This document shows, one piece after another, positions 1-7,170 of a stretch of 11,577 nt of DNA. The position numbers were made by a program, and so were the translations under genes. This DNA comes from Dehalococcoidales bacterium (GTDB lineage: Bacteria; Chloroflexota; Dehalococcoidia; Dehalococcoidales; UBA3254), in NCBI GenBank assembly GCA_028718465.1, contig JAQULX010000050.1, positions 1-11,577 on the forward strand, given 5' to 3'. The notes beneath the pieces are model-generated. The model searched no databases. It saw only the letters and a list, made by a program, of their open reading frames with translations, and had not been told where the DNA came from. Numbering within the stretch: the stretch's first letter is position 1; the number at the start of each line of letters is the position of its first letter.

Positions 1-125
1 GCTAATGATTGGGATAAATTGGCGACCCTGACACCCAGACCTCCGGCCTGAGAATATACATCCGGACCTTCAAAAGACAAGATCACAAAAATCGTATTAT
101 CTGCTGTAATACTGTTTCTTACCAT
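1..125 (-). CDS. Glycosyltransferase / glycogen synthase-like protein, N-terminal fragment (cut by window edge)
   Basis: Only the first 41 codons are present; the rest lies beyond base 1. The ATG at 125-123 is preceded by GGAG at 136-133 with 7 bases of spacing. After about 11 residues comes a hydrophobic beta strand (IFVILSFEG), then PDVYSQAGGLGVRVANLSQ. The AGGLG-x-RV-x-LS pattern is the nucleotide-sugar donor loop found at the N-terminus of GT5 starch/glycogen synthases (usual form KTGGLGDV) and of related GT4 enzymes. By family, the product would transfer a sugar from a nucleotide-sugar donor in the cytoplasm; the acceptor cannot be told from this fragment. It starts 35 bases after the sigma factor stop on the same strand with no clear terminator between, so co-transcription is likely. 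The reading of the fold is fairly firm because of the motif; the exact enzyme is not determined. Confidence 0.75.
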   Translation of the reverse strand, partial: MVRNSITADNTIFVILSFEGPDVYSQAGGLGVRVANLSQSL

Positions 126-160
126 TCATACTCTCCATAATCAATGTTCAACGGCCGTGA

Positions 161-1585
161 CTACAAATAGTCTCTAAGCTTGACGCTGTTGCTGGGGTGA
201 CGGAGGGTGCTTAAAGCCTTGCATTCAATCTGCCGAACGCGTTCGCGAGTAACCCCCAGTTCCGAACTAACCTCCTCCAGAGTGCGGCTGTATCCGTCAT
301 CCAGGCCGAAGCGGAGTTCGAGTACTCTTCTTTCGCGGGTGGGGAGGGAATCGAGAGTGTCTCTAAGCTGTTCACGAAGCATTACTTCAGCCAGTTGCTC
401 CTCGGGGCGGGGAATGGACTGGTCTTCAATGCAATCGCTGAGCTGGTCGTCCTCTTCTCCGATAGGAGTCTCTAATGAAATAGGTTCGCGAGAAATGGCG
501 GCCAGGAGCCATTCGACTTTTTCAGTAGTGATATTGGTTTCTCCTGCCAGTTCTTTGTTGGTGGGTTTGCGACCGTACTGCTGGGAAAACCTTTGCCGGG
601 CCTGGGCCAATTTCCGGATAGTGTCCACTACATGCACGGGTAATCTTACAGTCCGCGAATGATCGGCTATAGCGCGGCTGATGGCCTGTCGTATCCACCA
701 GGTGGCGTAGGTGCTGAATTTAAAATTTCTTCGGTGATCGAATTTCTTGACCGTGCGTATCAGTCCGAAGTTACCCTCCTGGATCAAATCCGGAAGAGAT
801 AGCCCTCTGCCAGTGTATTTCTTGGCGACACTAACTACCAGGCGAAGATTAGCGACTATCAGATGTTCGCCTGCTTCCCTGGCCCTGTCTTTGATTTGCT
901 GGAAATAACAAGCTATTTGCGGTTCCTGATCAACCAGATTTCTCCGGAACTCGATTGATTTAGCCTGCCTGATAAAAGCATGTAAAGAAGTGCTCTTCCC
1001 GACTTCACCAATCAATGGCCAGCAGATAAGCTGGATATCCAGTGACAACTGGACAAGCGCTCTCGAGGTTTGTTCAGGATTCACGCCTGTAATGCCGGAT
1101 ATGGCGTTGACCAACTGAGGATCGATATAACCGTCGATATTGTGGATTAATTTGGGATTGCCGGCCCGGCTCACTATCGTTTCACTGTCAGGAATTTCAA
1201 AATGTCGGCACAGAGCTTCAAAAAGGGTGCTTTGCCGACAAAAACCATCCAGCAGCGCCAAAAAAGTATCAACGGCAGACGGCTCACGGTCCAACATGTG
1301 AGCCACTTCCTGCTCTATATGAGAAAGATATTTCTCCTGTTCGATAATACTTCCCAGCCTTTTCTCCTCTGGTCCGGTGAGCATCGGCGTTCGCCGTGTT
1401 TCAGATAAATAGAGATGTACCAGATTCTCCGAGGTATCTATTTCATCCGGCAAGCGGGCTGCTTCTTCTGCCCAACGCGTTTCAGGTTCGCTGTTATCGG
1501 AGTCCTTACGGAAGACCATTTCCACCGGTTCATCTTCTGCATATGCTGTTTTCACTCCAGGGCTTTTTTTCGTTGATGTTTTCAC
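161..1585 (-). CDS. RNA polymerase sigma factor, sigma-70 family (RpoD/SigA-like, group 1 or 2)
   Basis: A 474-residue sigma-70 protein that would direct RNA polymerase to promoters. Region 1.2 is at about 52-85 (NLVHLYLSETRRTPMLT). A poorly conserved insert of roughly 150 residues (86-235) separates it from region 2 at 236-320, which carries DLIQEGNFGL and the promoter-melting and -10 recognition segment YATWWIRQAISRAIA. Region 3 is at 321-395. Region 4 is at 399-470, with the helix-turn-helix VTRERVRQIE and the RpoD-type end LRHPSNSVKLRDYL. The -10 recognition helix keeps the WW pair and the Gln equivalent to E. coli Q437, but has Ser where E. coli has T440. Region 1.1 is absent or very short. 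The start is GTG at 1585-1583: an in-frame TGA lies three codons upstream, and AGGGG sits about 10 bases before it. The nearby ATG at 1595 is in another frame. Whether this is the housekeeping sigma or a group 2 paralogue cannot be settled from one window. Confidence 0.95.
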   Translation of the reverse strand: MKTSTKKSPGVKTAYAEDEPVEMVFRKDSDNSEPETRWAEEAARLPDEIDTSENLVHLYLSETRRTPMLTGPEEKRLGSIIEQEKYLSHIEQEVAHMLDREPSAVDTFLALLDGFCRQSTLFEALCRHFEIPDSETIVSRAGNPKLIHNIDGYIDPQLVNAISGITGVNPEQTSRALVQLSLDIQLICWPLIGEVGKSTSLHAFIRQAKSIEFRRNLVDQEPQIACYFQQIKDRAREAGEHLIVANLRLVVSVAKKYTGRGLSLPDLIQEGNFGLIRTVKKFDHRRNFKFSTYATWWIRQAISRAIADHSRTVRLPVHVVDTIRKLAQARQRFSQQYGRKPTNKELAGETNITTEKVEWLLAAISREPISLETPIGEEDDQLSDCIEDQSIPRPEEQLAEVMLREQLRDTLDSLPTRERRVLELRFGLDDGYSRTLEEVSSELGVTRERVRQIECKALSTLRHPSNSVKLRDYL

Positions 1586-1645
1586 TACTCTTCATCCCCT
1601 TTGTTTTATATTTGGTAATGATGGAATTCCGCTGTGATATAAAAG

Positions 1646-1721
1646 TAGTGCCCAAGACTCAGAAGAACTCCTTCTCAACCCGTTCCCCTCATCCCCACAT
1701 CGCTTCTCTGCTTGGGCACTA
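1646..1721 (-). promoter_or_regulatory. 11-bp inverted repeat with G-rich loop in the sigma gene leader
   Basis: TAGTGCCCAAG (1646-1656) is perfectly complementary to CTTGGGCACTA (1711-1721), enclosing 54 bases. Read on the minus strand, as the sigma transcript would be, the inner part partly extends the stem (CAGA/TCTG), and the loop holds clustered G runs (GGGG, GGGG, GGG, GG) and an AAGGAG. The 3' arm is followed by CTTTTAT. It ends about 60 bases upstream of the GTG start. It could be a structured 5' leader, an attenuator or a small RNA; the sequence alone does not decide. Confidence 0.5.
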
Positions 1722-2026
1722 ACACTAATTCTATAATTATGGGTCCTGGATGTAATCCGCCAGTATGCGGAATTTACTGTACGTATGCCACGATCAATAA
1801 ACGGAGACTATCCCATGAATTTTAGGGATTTTAATGGAACTCAATAAGTTCTTTTCGCAGCCTGTACTAGGTATATCCCCCTAATTTGAAGTTCTTCAGT
1901 ATTACTTAAATATATCAATCGTCAAAAATATACCGATAATGACAGGAACAGGTATTCGACAAAGCCTGTTAGTTGTGGTATATAAGAAAAAAGAGACTGT
2001 TTCAGGATGGATATTTTTAAGGGTGA
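1722..2026. other. Divergent intergenic region between sigma factor and response regulator genes
   Basis: No convincing gene was found. The right end holds a promoter candidate for the response regulator, listed separately. Minor palindromes are present: GAACT-N5-AGTTC near 1840, and TCCGC-N6-GCGGA at 1756-1771. GGTATAT occurs at 1870-1876 and 1977-1983, and inverted at 1928-1934. On the minus strand, -10-like hexamers CATAAT and TATAGA occur near 1730-1741, but no matching -35 element was seen, so the sigma gene promoter stays unassigned. Confidence 0.5.
1956..1986 (+). promoter_or_regulatory. Candidate sigma-70 promoter for the response regulator
   Basis: TCGACA (1956-1961, 5 of 6 to TTGACA) lies 17 bases before TATATA (1979-1984). 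TATAAG (1981-1986) is an alternative -10 with a 19-base spacer. Transcription would begin near 1991, giving a leader of about 36 bases. Confidence 0.45.
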
Positions 2027-2713
2027 ATGATGGAAGAAAAAATTAAGGTATTGGTTGCGGATGACCATCCTGCATTTCGTGAGGGACTTTGCCGACTGTT
2101 AAAGGATGAAAACGACCTGGAAGTAGTCGCTATGCCGGAGGATGGGGAGGAGGCGGTAGAATCAGCCAAAAAGCTTCAGCCGGATGTGGCTATTATCGAT
2201 ATTTCTATGCCTAAACTCAACGGCATCGAGGCGGCCAAACAGATCAGGGTCGCTTCGCCTTTAACTGCGATTCTTATGGTCAGTGCCTACAGCTATCCTT
2301 CATATGTATTGGCCGCTCTTCGCGCCGGCGCGGCGGGATATTTATTAAAGAACGCTCCTCTGCATGAGCTTATCAGCGCCGTCCGTCTGGTCCATTCAGG
2401 GGAAGGCGTTTTCGATCTCAAAGCTACAGGCAAGATATTACGGCGCCTGGCCACTGATAAAGTGGAGAAGCGGAAAGACCTGGAAGAGTTGCATCCCCGG
2501 GAGCTGCAGGTACTCAATCTGGCGGCTAAGGGAGTGGGTAATAAAGAGATAGCCAACCAGTTGGGTATAAGCGAACGCACAGTCCAGACTCATCTGGTCA
2601 ACATATTCAGGAAGCTGCGCGTCAGTTCCCGTACCGAGGCCGTTTTGCATGCGCTTAAAGAAGGATGGTTGACGCTGGACGATCTGCCCAATAAAGATGA
2701 GACTGCCGGCTAA
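2027..2713 (+). CDS. NarL/FixJ-family response regulator with LuxR-type DNA-binding domain
   Basis: A two-component transcription factor of 228 residues, normal length for the family. The receiver domain (about 6-122) has the acidic pair D12/D13, the phospho-acceptor D58 in IIDISMP, the switch residue S86 and the conserved K108 in YLLKNAP. A linker leads to a LuxR/GerE helix-turn-helix at 153-215 (ELHPRELQVLNLAAKG, then NKEIANQLGISERTVQTHL). All phosphorylation residues are intact, so it should be switched by a kinase. Two ATGs stand in tandem (2027 and 2030). GGG at 2021-2023 is better spaced for the second, so the protein may lack the first Met. The gene converges on a HisKA_3 kinase of the type that normally partners NarL-class regulators. 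That pairing is inferred from proximity. The 124 bases between the two stops show no clear U-tailed terminator. Confidence 0.95.
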   Translation: MMEEKIKVLVADDHPAFREGLCRLLKDENDLEVVAMPEDGEEAVESAKKLQPDVAIIDISMPKLNGIEAAKQIRVASPLTAILMVSAYSYPSYVLAALRAGAAGYLLKNAPLHELISAVRLVHSGEGVFDLKATGKILRRLATDKVEKRKDLEELHPRELQVLNLAAKGVGNKEIANQLGISERTVQTHLVNIFRKLRVSSRTEAVLHALKEGWLTLDDLPNKDETAG

Positions 2714-2837
2714 ACCTGCCCTGATCACCCGGCGTTTCTCTTTGCGGCGCAGGCCGGTATTCAGTAAGGGTCGTCATCCGGGATGCCGGCTCTCATATCG
2801 CAGTGCGGAGCACGTTTTGTCGGAATGGGTTTTGGGT

Positions 2838-4790
2838 TTAATTTAGAAAAGGTAGTCTGATGTTTATTATAGTACCCTTTTGAGGCTCGCTGCGAATGGT
2901 GAAATAGCCTCCATGCAGGCGAGCCCTTTCTTCCATTCCAATAAGCCCCAGCTTTCCCTGAACTGCCAGTTCGCTTAGTCTCTCCGGTAATTTGAAGCCC
3001 TGTCCGTTATCACTGATCGTCAGCTTGACATAATTATTACGGTAAGATAAATGGATATCGACATTCTTAGCCAGGCTGTATTTTGTTATATTATTCAGGG
3101 CTTCCTGGGTTATCCGGAAAATGGTTATTTCCATATCCGAGGAGAGGAGCTTTTCTTTACCGCTGACTTTCAGACCGGCGCTGATACCTTTCTGCGAAAG
3201 GTCGTCGGTCAGGGTCTCCAGAGCCGCAGTAAGGCCCAGATAGTCCAGCACACCGGGCCTTAAATCGTAGCTGAACCGGCGTACCTCCTCGATAACTCCA
3301 TTGATTTTTTCTCTCAGATAGGCGAGGTCTTGCAGCGTGCTTTGCGGGTCCTGCTCTTTTGATTGAATAATCGCCTCTGTAGCCAGACATAAGGCTGCCA
3401 GAGACTGTACCGTTTCTTCATGCAGCTCCTGGGCTATCCGTTTTCGTTCTTCTTCCTGGGCTCTGGTAATCTGCATGATATAATAATCCATATTCTCTCT
3501 CAGTCGCCTGGATTCTGTTATATCATTCCATGTCTGGAGATAATATTTGGGTTCATCATCGTCTATCAGTATTGTCGATGTCTCAACCCAGAAATAATCG
3601 CCGTTCTTCTTCCGGAAACGTTTTTCCTGCTTGCCTTTCCTGTTACACAGGTCTTTCAGGAAAGATTCCTTGATCCTTCTGGTATCCTGAGTCCACCATG
3701 GATAGGGCGCTTTGAGTCCGATTGTTTTATCAGCGGAAAATCCGGTTAATTTTTCAAAGGCGGGGTTAATATAGGCAATTGATGTATCAGGGTTAATGAC
3801 AAATATCGGGTTTGGAGAATGCTGCAGTAAGCGGGCATTGAATTTTTCACTTTTCTTTAATTCCCTTTCTGCGTTTTTCCGCTCGGTAATATCAAAAGCT
3901 GCCCCGATAACCCCGGTAATTTGCTCGGATGAATCTCTTAAGGCTTCGATTGCGGATTGGAATATCCGTCCCTGCCATTCAAAATCAAATGTCTGAGGAA
4001 AGCCTTCAAGAGCGCTGACATGGGCTTTTAAAAAAGCATCAGGGTTTCTGAGGCTAAAATATTCAGCCACACCAATGCCCGCGCAGCCGGCCGGGTTATT
4101 GCCTTGTACAGAGATGCCGGCTCCTGAAATTGAGGTCAATTGAAAGTTTGTGTTGGTGGTCCATAATATATAGGGCGTCTGTTCCAGTATCAAGCTTAAT
4201 TGGGTCTTGCTTTTCTTGAGGTCCTCTTCCATTTTCTTACGTTCGGTAATATTACGCACCAGCCAGAGAAAACCAATTGTCTCATTCTGAAAATTACATT
4301 GACGCGAGATACTGAGAGAGGCGTAAAACGGCTCGCTGTCCTGCGGATGCAAAAATAACTCGAATTGTTGCGATCCTTCAAACCAGTTTAGCTGTAGTCC
4401 GAAGTCATGTTGTTTTATATCGGGTATTAGAGTGGTGATAGGCTTACCGATTAGACTGCTTTGCGTTGTGGCAAGCAGTGTCAGAATGGTCTGGTTGGCT
4501 TCCTTAATGATTCCATTGGTATCGGTTACCAGGTATCCGTCAGGCGCAAAATTAAAGAACTCCCAGTAATGCTGATAGCCGATCTCGAGGGTCTGGTATG
4601 CGAAAAGCAGTTCGCTAACACGGCGTTTTAGAGCGACATCACTGGATTTTAATTCCTCTACGATCTCAACGAGTTTCTGGACGGTGAGGTGAAGTTGCTC
4701 ACGAAGCCCCAGAGGATCGCTTTCAGGGTGTTGCAGAGTTGATAATTGTTGTATTAAAGTCTCGAATTTCCGCTCGAGATTCCTTTCCAT
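2838..4790 (-). CDS. Three-PAS sensor histidine kinase (NarX/LiaS-type HisKA_3)
   Basis: A 650-residue kinase without predicted membrane spans, so probably a cytoplasmic sensor. A charged helical N-terminus (1-65) precedes three PAS/PAC units at about 72-182, 192-303 and 312-427, each ending in the PAC signature (NITERKKMEE, DITERKNAER, DITESRRLRE). The HisKA_3 H-box is EEERKRIAQELHEETVQSL with the phospho-acceptor H457; the residue after His is Glu where many relatives have Asp. The HATPase_c domain has an N-box (TQEALNNITKY, 561-571), a G1 box DNGQGF (594-599) and a G2 box GLIGMEERARLHGG (615-628). It looks catalytically complete. No haem, flavin or FeS ligand pattern was recognised in the PAS domains, so the signal is unknown. 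The ATG at 4790 has only a weak AGG upstream. Its likely partner is the converging NarL-type regulator, by inference. Confidence 0.95.
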   Translation of the reverse strand: MERNLERKFETLIQQLSTLQHPESDPLGLREQLHLTVQKLVEIVEELKSSDVALKRRVSELLFAYQTLEIGYQHYWEFFNFAPDGYLVTDTNGIIKEANQTILTLLATTQSSLIGKPITTLIPDIKQHDFGLQLNWFEGSQQFELFLHPQDSEPFYASLSISRQCNFQNETIGFLWLVRNITERKKMEEDLKKSKTQLSLILEQTPYILWTTNTNFQLTSISGAGISVQGNNPAGCAGIGVAEYFSLRNPDAFLKAHVSALEGFPQTFDFEWQGRIFQSAIEALRDSSEQITGVIGAAFDITERKNAERELKKSEKFNARLLQHSPNPIFVINPDTSIAYINPAFEKLTGFSADKTIGLKAPYPWWTQDTRRIKESFLKDLCNRKGKQEKRFRKKNGDYFWVETSTILIDDDEPKYYLQTWNDITESRRLRENMDYYIMQITRAQEEERKRIAQELHEETVQSLAALCLATEAIIQSKEQDPQSTLQDLAYLREKINGVIEEVRRFSYDLRPGVLDYLGLTAALETLTDDLSQKGISAGLKVSGKEKLLSSDMEITIFRITQEALNNITKYSLAKNVDIHLSYRNNYVKLTISDNGQGFKLPERLSELAVQGKLGLIGMEERARLHGGYFTIRSEPQKGTIINIRLPFLN

Positions 4791-4854
4791 TTTTTAGCCT
4801 TTGGTTTTATCTCTTGAGACCGGTGAATGTTTTTCGTTCTGAAATGTTCTGGCG

Positions 4855-4884
4855 GCTATGGGGGAGCTTCAGAGTATACGTCAA
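4855..4884 (-). promoter_or_regulatory. Weak promoter candidate for the histidine kinase
   Basis: TTGACG (4884-4879, 5 of 6) is followed after 18 bases by CATAGC (4860-4855), a poor -10 (3 of 6). A good -35 with a weak -10 next to a palindrome would fit an activator-dependent promoter, but the evidence is thin. Confidence 0.25.
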
Positions 4885-4907
4885 GCAACAACTTTACATA
4901 TTGTTGC
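4885..4907. promoter_or_regulatory. Palindromic operator candidate upstream of the kinase gene
   Basis: GCAACAA (4885-4891) and TTGTTGC (4901-4907) are perfect 7-bp inverted arms around 9 bases. The palindrome abuts the TTGACG -35 candidate of the kinase on its upstream side, where activators usually bind. It could also form a hairpin, but no U-run follows. Confidence 0.4.
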
Positions 4908-4938
4908 ATTATATTTTCGTTTATTAAAGTATGATTAA

Positions 4939-4954
4939 CTATAATATTACAGGT
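4939..4954 (+). repeat. Duplicated promoter-like segment, left copy
   Basis: CTATAATATTACAGGT here matches CTATAAATATTACAGGT at 5274-5290 with a single-base gap. Both contain a -10-like hexamer (TATAAT here, TATAAA there). The right copy lies just before the universal stress protein gene; the left copy has no obvious -35 and no gene close downstream. Confidence 0.5.
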
Positions 4955-5251
4955 ATATTATACTCATGAATCAATACGTATAAGTGCCTATTGGGGACAG
5001 CAAAAATGCTTAGTGGCGGTCTGGCTGTTAACAGTTACAAGTTGAAGCAATTAATAACTACCCCCCAATATATAACGTTTTTGAGGTTGGTCTGGTTAGG
5101 TGAGTTATTCACTCTTAATGACAATCGGTATTCTATTGAGATATTGACGGGTTATGCCAGGGTTCATCTTTTTATATATTATACATGAAAGTCCTGGGGT
5201 CTTTTAAGTCTACAATGTTTCAGAAAAAATGAAAAAGCTCTTAGGACAGTA

Positions 5252-5280
5252 TTGTTTTACTCATTCATTAGTGCTATAAA
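5252..5280 (+). promoter_or_regulatory. Candidate promoter of the universal stress protein gene
   Basis: TTGTTT (5252-5257, half-matching -35) lies 17 bases before TATAAA (5275-5280), which has an extended -10 TG at 5272-5273. Predicted transcription start is near 5287, followed by the strong ribosome site GAGGAG (5298-5303), 7 bases before the ATG. Confidence 0.5.
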
Positions 5281-5310
5281 TATTACAGGTTAATTACGAG
5301 GAGAAAGCAC

Positions 5311-6207
5311 ATGTGGGATAAAATTATCGTTCCTATGGATGGTTCCACAACAGCCGAGGTGGCGTTACCCTATGCTATCGAATTTGCCGCTAGAAGCGGT
5401 GCGGAGCTTGTTTTGCTGTTTGTCAAAGAGCCGAATGATTATCGGTCTGATCATATTATCAATGCGTATCTGACGACTCTGGCGCAAAGGACCAAGGAAG
5501 AAGTCCAGCAATATTCGAAAGAGACCGGAGTAAATGAAATCAAGACCAGGGGGGAAATTTTAACCGGCAATCCGGCAGATGAAATACTGGCTTTCGCGGA
5601 AAAAAACCCCAATAGCAAAATCCTGATGGCGACTCACGGCCAGTCCGGTATCGGTACGCGCTGGGCTTTAGGCAGTGTGGCAGATAAAGTAGCCAGGGCT
5701 ACTACTGTGCCGATTACCCTTATCAGGGCTAAACGCGACCGGGCTGCAATACGTCCGAAGGGCATGCTGAAATCGATCCTGGCTCCTGTTGATGGATCGA
5801 AGCTGGCAGAGGCTACTCTACCGTATGTCAGGGATATGGCCCTTCAATCACAAGCCGAAGTGGTGTTCTTGCAGGTCCTGGAGAAGAAACTGGTAACCCA
5901 CAAAATGATTGAGGTCCCTGTTCCCGAAGAAACACGCCAGGCGGCGAAAGAATACCTGGAAAGGCTGGTTAATGATTTTAAAAAAGCCGGCGTATCAGCC
6001 AGATATGAAATAGAGGAAACCAGGGGAGATGTGGCAGGAGAGATTGTCGAATACACGGAAAAGAAAAAAGTCGATTTAGTGATTATGGCTACCCATGGTT
6101 TTACCGGCCTCCGGCGCTGGGTTATGGGAAGCGTTACCAGCAAAGTTATCCGGGAAGGCAATTCCCCGATTATGCTGGTGAGGCCTACAGGCGGATATAA
6201 AGATTAA
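5311..6207 (+). CDS. Tandem-domain universal stress protein (UspA family)
   Basis: A 298-residue protein of two UspA domains, at about 1-140 and 151-292, each opening with the nucleotide-fold start (IIVPMDGS and ILAPVDGS). The ATP-loop is MATHG-x10-GS in domain 1 (107-122) and MATHG-x9-GS in domain 2 (259-274). The family consensus for ATP-binding members is G-2x-G-9x-G(S/T). Domain 2 has the right spacing, domain 1 has one extra residue, and both have Ala at the first Gly. Nucleotide binding is therefore plausible, mostly in domain 2. Tandem Usps are cytoplasmic stress-survival proteins, often induced by oxygen, energy or redox signals. GAGGAG with 7-base spacing makes the ATG secure. The gene is monocistronic, ends in a strong terminator, and lies beside a two-component pair, so control by that pair is a reasonable but untested idea. 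Confidence 0.95.
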   Translation: MWDKIIVPMDGSTTAEVALPYAIEFAARSGAELVLLFVKEPNDYRSDHIINAYLTTLAQRTKEEVQQYSKETGVNEIKTRGEILTGNPADEILAFAEKNPNSKILMATHGQSGIGTRWALGSVADKVARATTVPITLIRAKRDRAAIRPKGMLKSILAPVDGSKLAEATLPYVRDMALQSQAEVVFLQVLEKKLVTHKMIEVPVPEETRQAAKEYLERLVNDFKKAGVSARYEIEETRGDVAGEIVEYTEKKKVDLVIMATHGFTGLRRWVMGSVTSKVIREGNSPIMLVRPTGGYKD

Positions 6208-6226
6208 AAACTGATTTACATTATCA

Positions 6227-6257
6227 CAAAGGCGGGCTATGTTCCCGCCTTTGTTTA
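6227..6257 (+). terminator. Intrinsic terminator of the universal stress protein gene
   Basis: CAAAGGCGGG (6227-6236) pairs perfectly with CCCGCCTTTG (6244-6253) around a 7-base loop, and the T-rich 3' side runs on (TTTGTTTATT). It lies 20 bases after the stop. The converging enoyl-CoA hydratase gene may use it too, but the minus-strand side has no clear T-run. Confidence 0.9.
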
Positions 6258-6282
6258 TTGCTTTAAAGATATAATCAAGAGA

Positions 6283-7050
6283 CTATCTGGCGCGATAATA
6301 GGGTTTCCGTTTTTCGGTAAATGCCCGAAGCCCTTCATAAAAGTCCTCGGTGCCTTTGAGATATGTCTCCAGGGCGTCTTCGAGTTCAAGGCCTTCATCG
6401 AAGGTGATCTGGGTTCCCTTGATCATGGCTTCCTTTGCAGCGCGGACTGCCAGGGGAGCCGCATTGCACATCACCTGTGCCCATTCTTTAGCCGTTGAGG
6501 AGAGCTTGTTTTTAGGAACAACACGGTTGATCAGTCCCATGCGGTATGCCTCTTTGGCATCAATTTTTTTGCCTGTTAGTAGAAGTTCCGCAGCCTGGCA
6601 CCAGGAAATCTGACGCGGTAATCTCTGGGTGCCTCCCCAGGCGGGTATCAGGCCAAGGGTAACTTCAGGAGAACCGAACGCGGCATTGTCCGCAGCGATG
6701 CGGATATCACAGGAAAGTACAATTTCCAGGCCTCCGCCCAGGGCGAGTCCGTTGATAGCGGCCACTAAAGGTTTTGTAATATCCAGGCCCCGCATCAGCG
6801 TGGGAGGCAGCGGCTGAGCCCGGTCCTGGTAGTGGTTCATGGATAGCGTACTCCGGATATCAATGCCTGAACAAAAAGCTTCTTCACCAGCCCCCGTAAT
6901 GATTCCGGCCCAGATATTGGGATCATCCCTGAAATCTATCAAGGCTTCATGGAACTCCTGCAAGGTGGGGATATCCAGCGCGTTCATTACATGCGGGCGG
7001 TTCAGGACGAAGATAGCTATATTACCCTCTTTACTATAGTCAATACCCAT
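6283..7050 (-). CDS. Enoyl-CoA hydratase/isomerase (crotonase) family protein
   Basis: A 255-residue crotonase-fold protein, full length for the family. The N-terminal strand and LNRP motif (VLNRPHVMNAL) are present. The oxyanion-hole segments are AFCSGIDI (58-65, G62) and ALGGGLEI (103-110). Both acid/base residues of true enoyl-CoA hydratases are kept: E109 in GGGLE and E129 in SPEVTLGLIPAWGGTQRLPR. By family it acts on an acyl-CoA thioester in the cytoplasm, most simply adding water to a 2-enoyl-CoA in fatty-acid or aromatic/amino-acid breakdown. The exact substrate cannot be read, and no other beta-oxidation gene is in the window. The ATG is preceded by GGGAGGG with a short 4-base spacer. 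It is transcribed from its own near-consensus promoter, divergent to the metal exporter. Confidence 0.93.
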   Translation of the reverse strand: MGIDYSKEGNIAIFVLNRPHVMNALDIPTLQEFHEALIDFRDDPNIWAGIITGAGEEAFCSGIDIRSTLSMNHYQDRAQPLPPTLMRGLDITKPLVAAINGLALGGGLEIVLSCDIRIAADNAAFGSPEVTLGLIPAWGGTQRLPRQISWCQAAELLLTGKKIDAKEAYRMGLINRVVPKNKLSSTAKEWAQVMCNAAPLAVRAAKEAMIKGTQITFDEGLELEDALETYLKGTEDFYEGLRAFTEKRKPYYRAR

Positions 7051-7123
7051 AAAACCCTCCCATCCGGAAAAATGCGGAAATTGCCATACTGATCGAGGCG
7101 ACCAGAAGTGCTAATTTCATGAT

Positions 7124-7152
7124 ATTTTAGCAGTCGATAAACCGAGCGTCAA
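7124..7152 (-). promoter_or_regulatory. Sigma-70 promoter of the enoyl-CoA hydratase gene
   Basis: TTGACG (7152-7147) and TAAAAT (7129-7124) each match the consensus at 5 of 6 positions and are exactly 17 bases apart. The start of transcription would be near 7117, giving a leader of about 67 bases. This is the best sigma-70 promoter in the window. Confidence 0.7.
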
Positions 7153-7170
7153 GAAAAAGGGGTGTTTAGG

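Larger units (their letters stand above)
4791..5310. other. 520-base AT-rich divergent intergenic region between kinase and universal stress protein
   Basis: No gene is supported here. Visible elements are a 7-bp palindrome (4885-4907), a near-perfect duplicated promoter-like segment (4939-4954 and 5274-5290), a 10-bp palindrome CTGTTAACAG (5025-5034), and an inverted pair TATTGGGG (about 4989-4996) and CCCCAATA (about 5065-5072). The region is long enough to hold regulator binding sites or a small RNA. Confidence 0.5.

Noticed and set aside
207..662. 151-codon plus-strand frame opposite the sigma factor gene
   Set aside because: It is antisense to the conserved regions 2-4 of the sigma factor, is Ser/Arg-rich, and is explained as a shadow of that gene.
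1396..1722. 108-codon plus-strand frame over the sigma N-terminus and leader
   Set aside because: It overlaps the real gene antisense and runs through the inverted repeat; no ribosome site or family resemblance.
1869..1985. Three GGTATAT copies near the response regulator as a regulator binding array
   Set aside because: Short AT-rich heptamers at irregular spacing in AT-rich DNA; chance is a sufficient explanation without comparative data.
5028..5038. TGTAAC-like element on the minus strand (GTTACA) as another ECF promoter
   Set aside because: No CGTTAA at 15-17 bases; the same was true of GTTACA at 7185-7190 and at 3642-3647.
4991..5188. 65-codon plus-strand frame in the kinase/Usp intergenic region
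   Set aside because: TTG start without a ribosome site, composition like the surrounding AT-rich non-coding DNA, no recognisable motif.
7040..7120. Minus-strand 26-codon reading frame (hydrophobic, signal-like MKLALLVAS start) overlapping the start of the crotonase gene
   Set aside because: Its ATG lies at or before the transcription start predicted from the near-consensus promoter, and it has no ribosome site. It could only be translated as a leaderless message.
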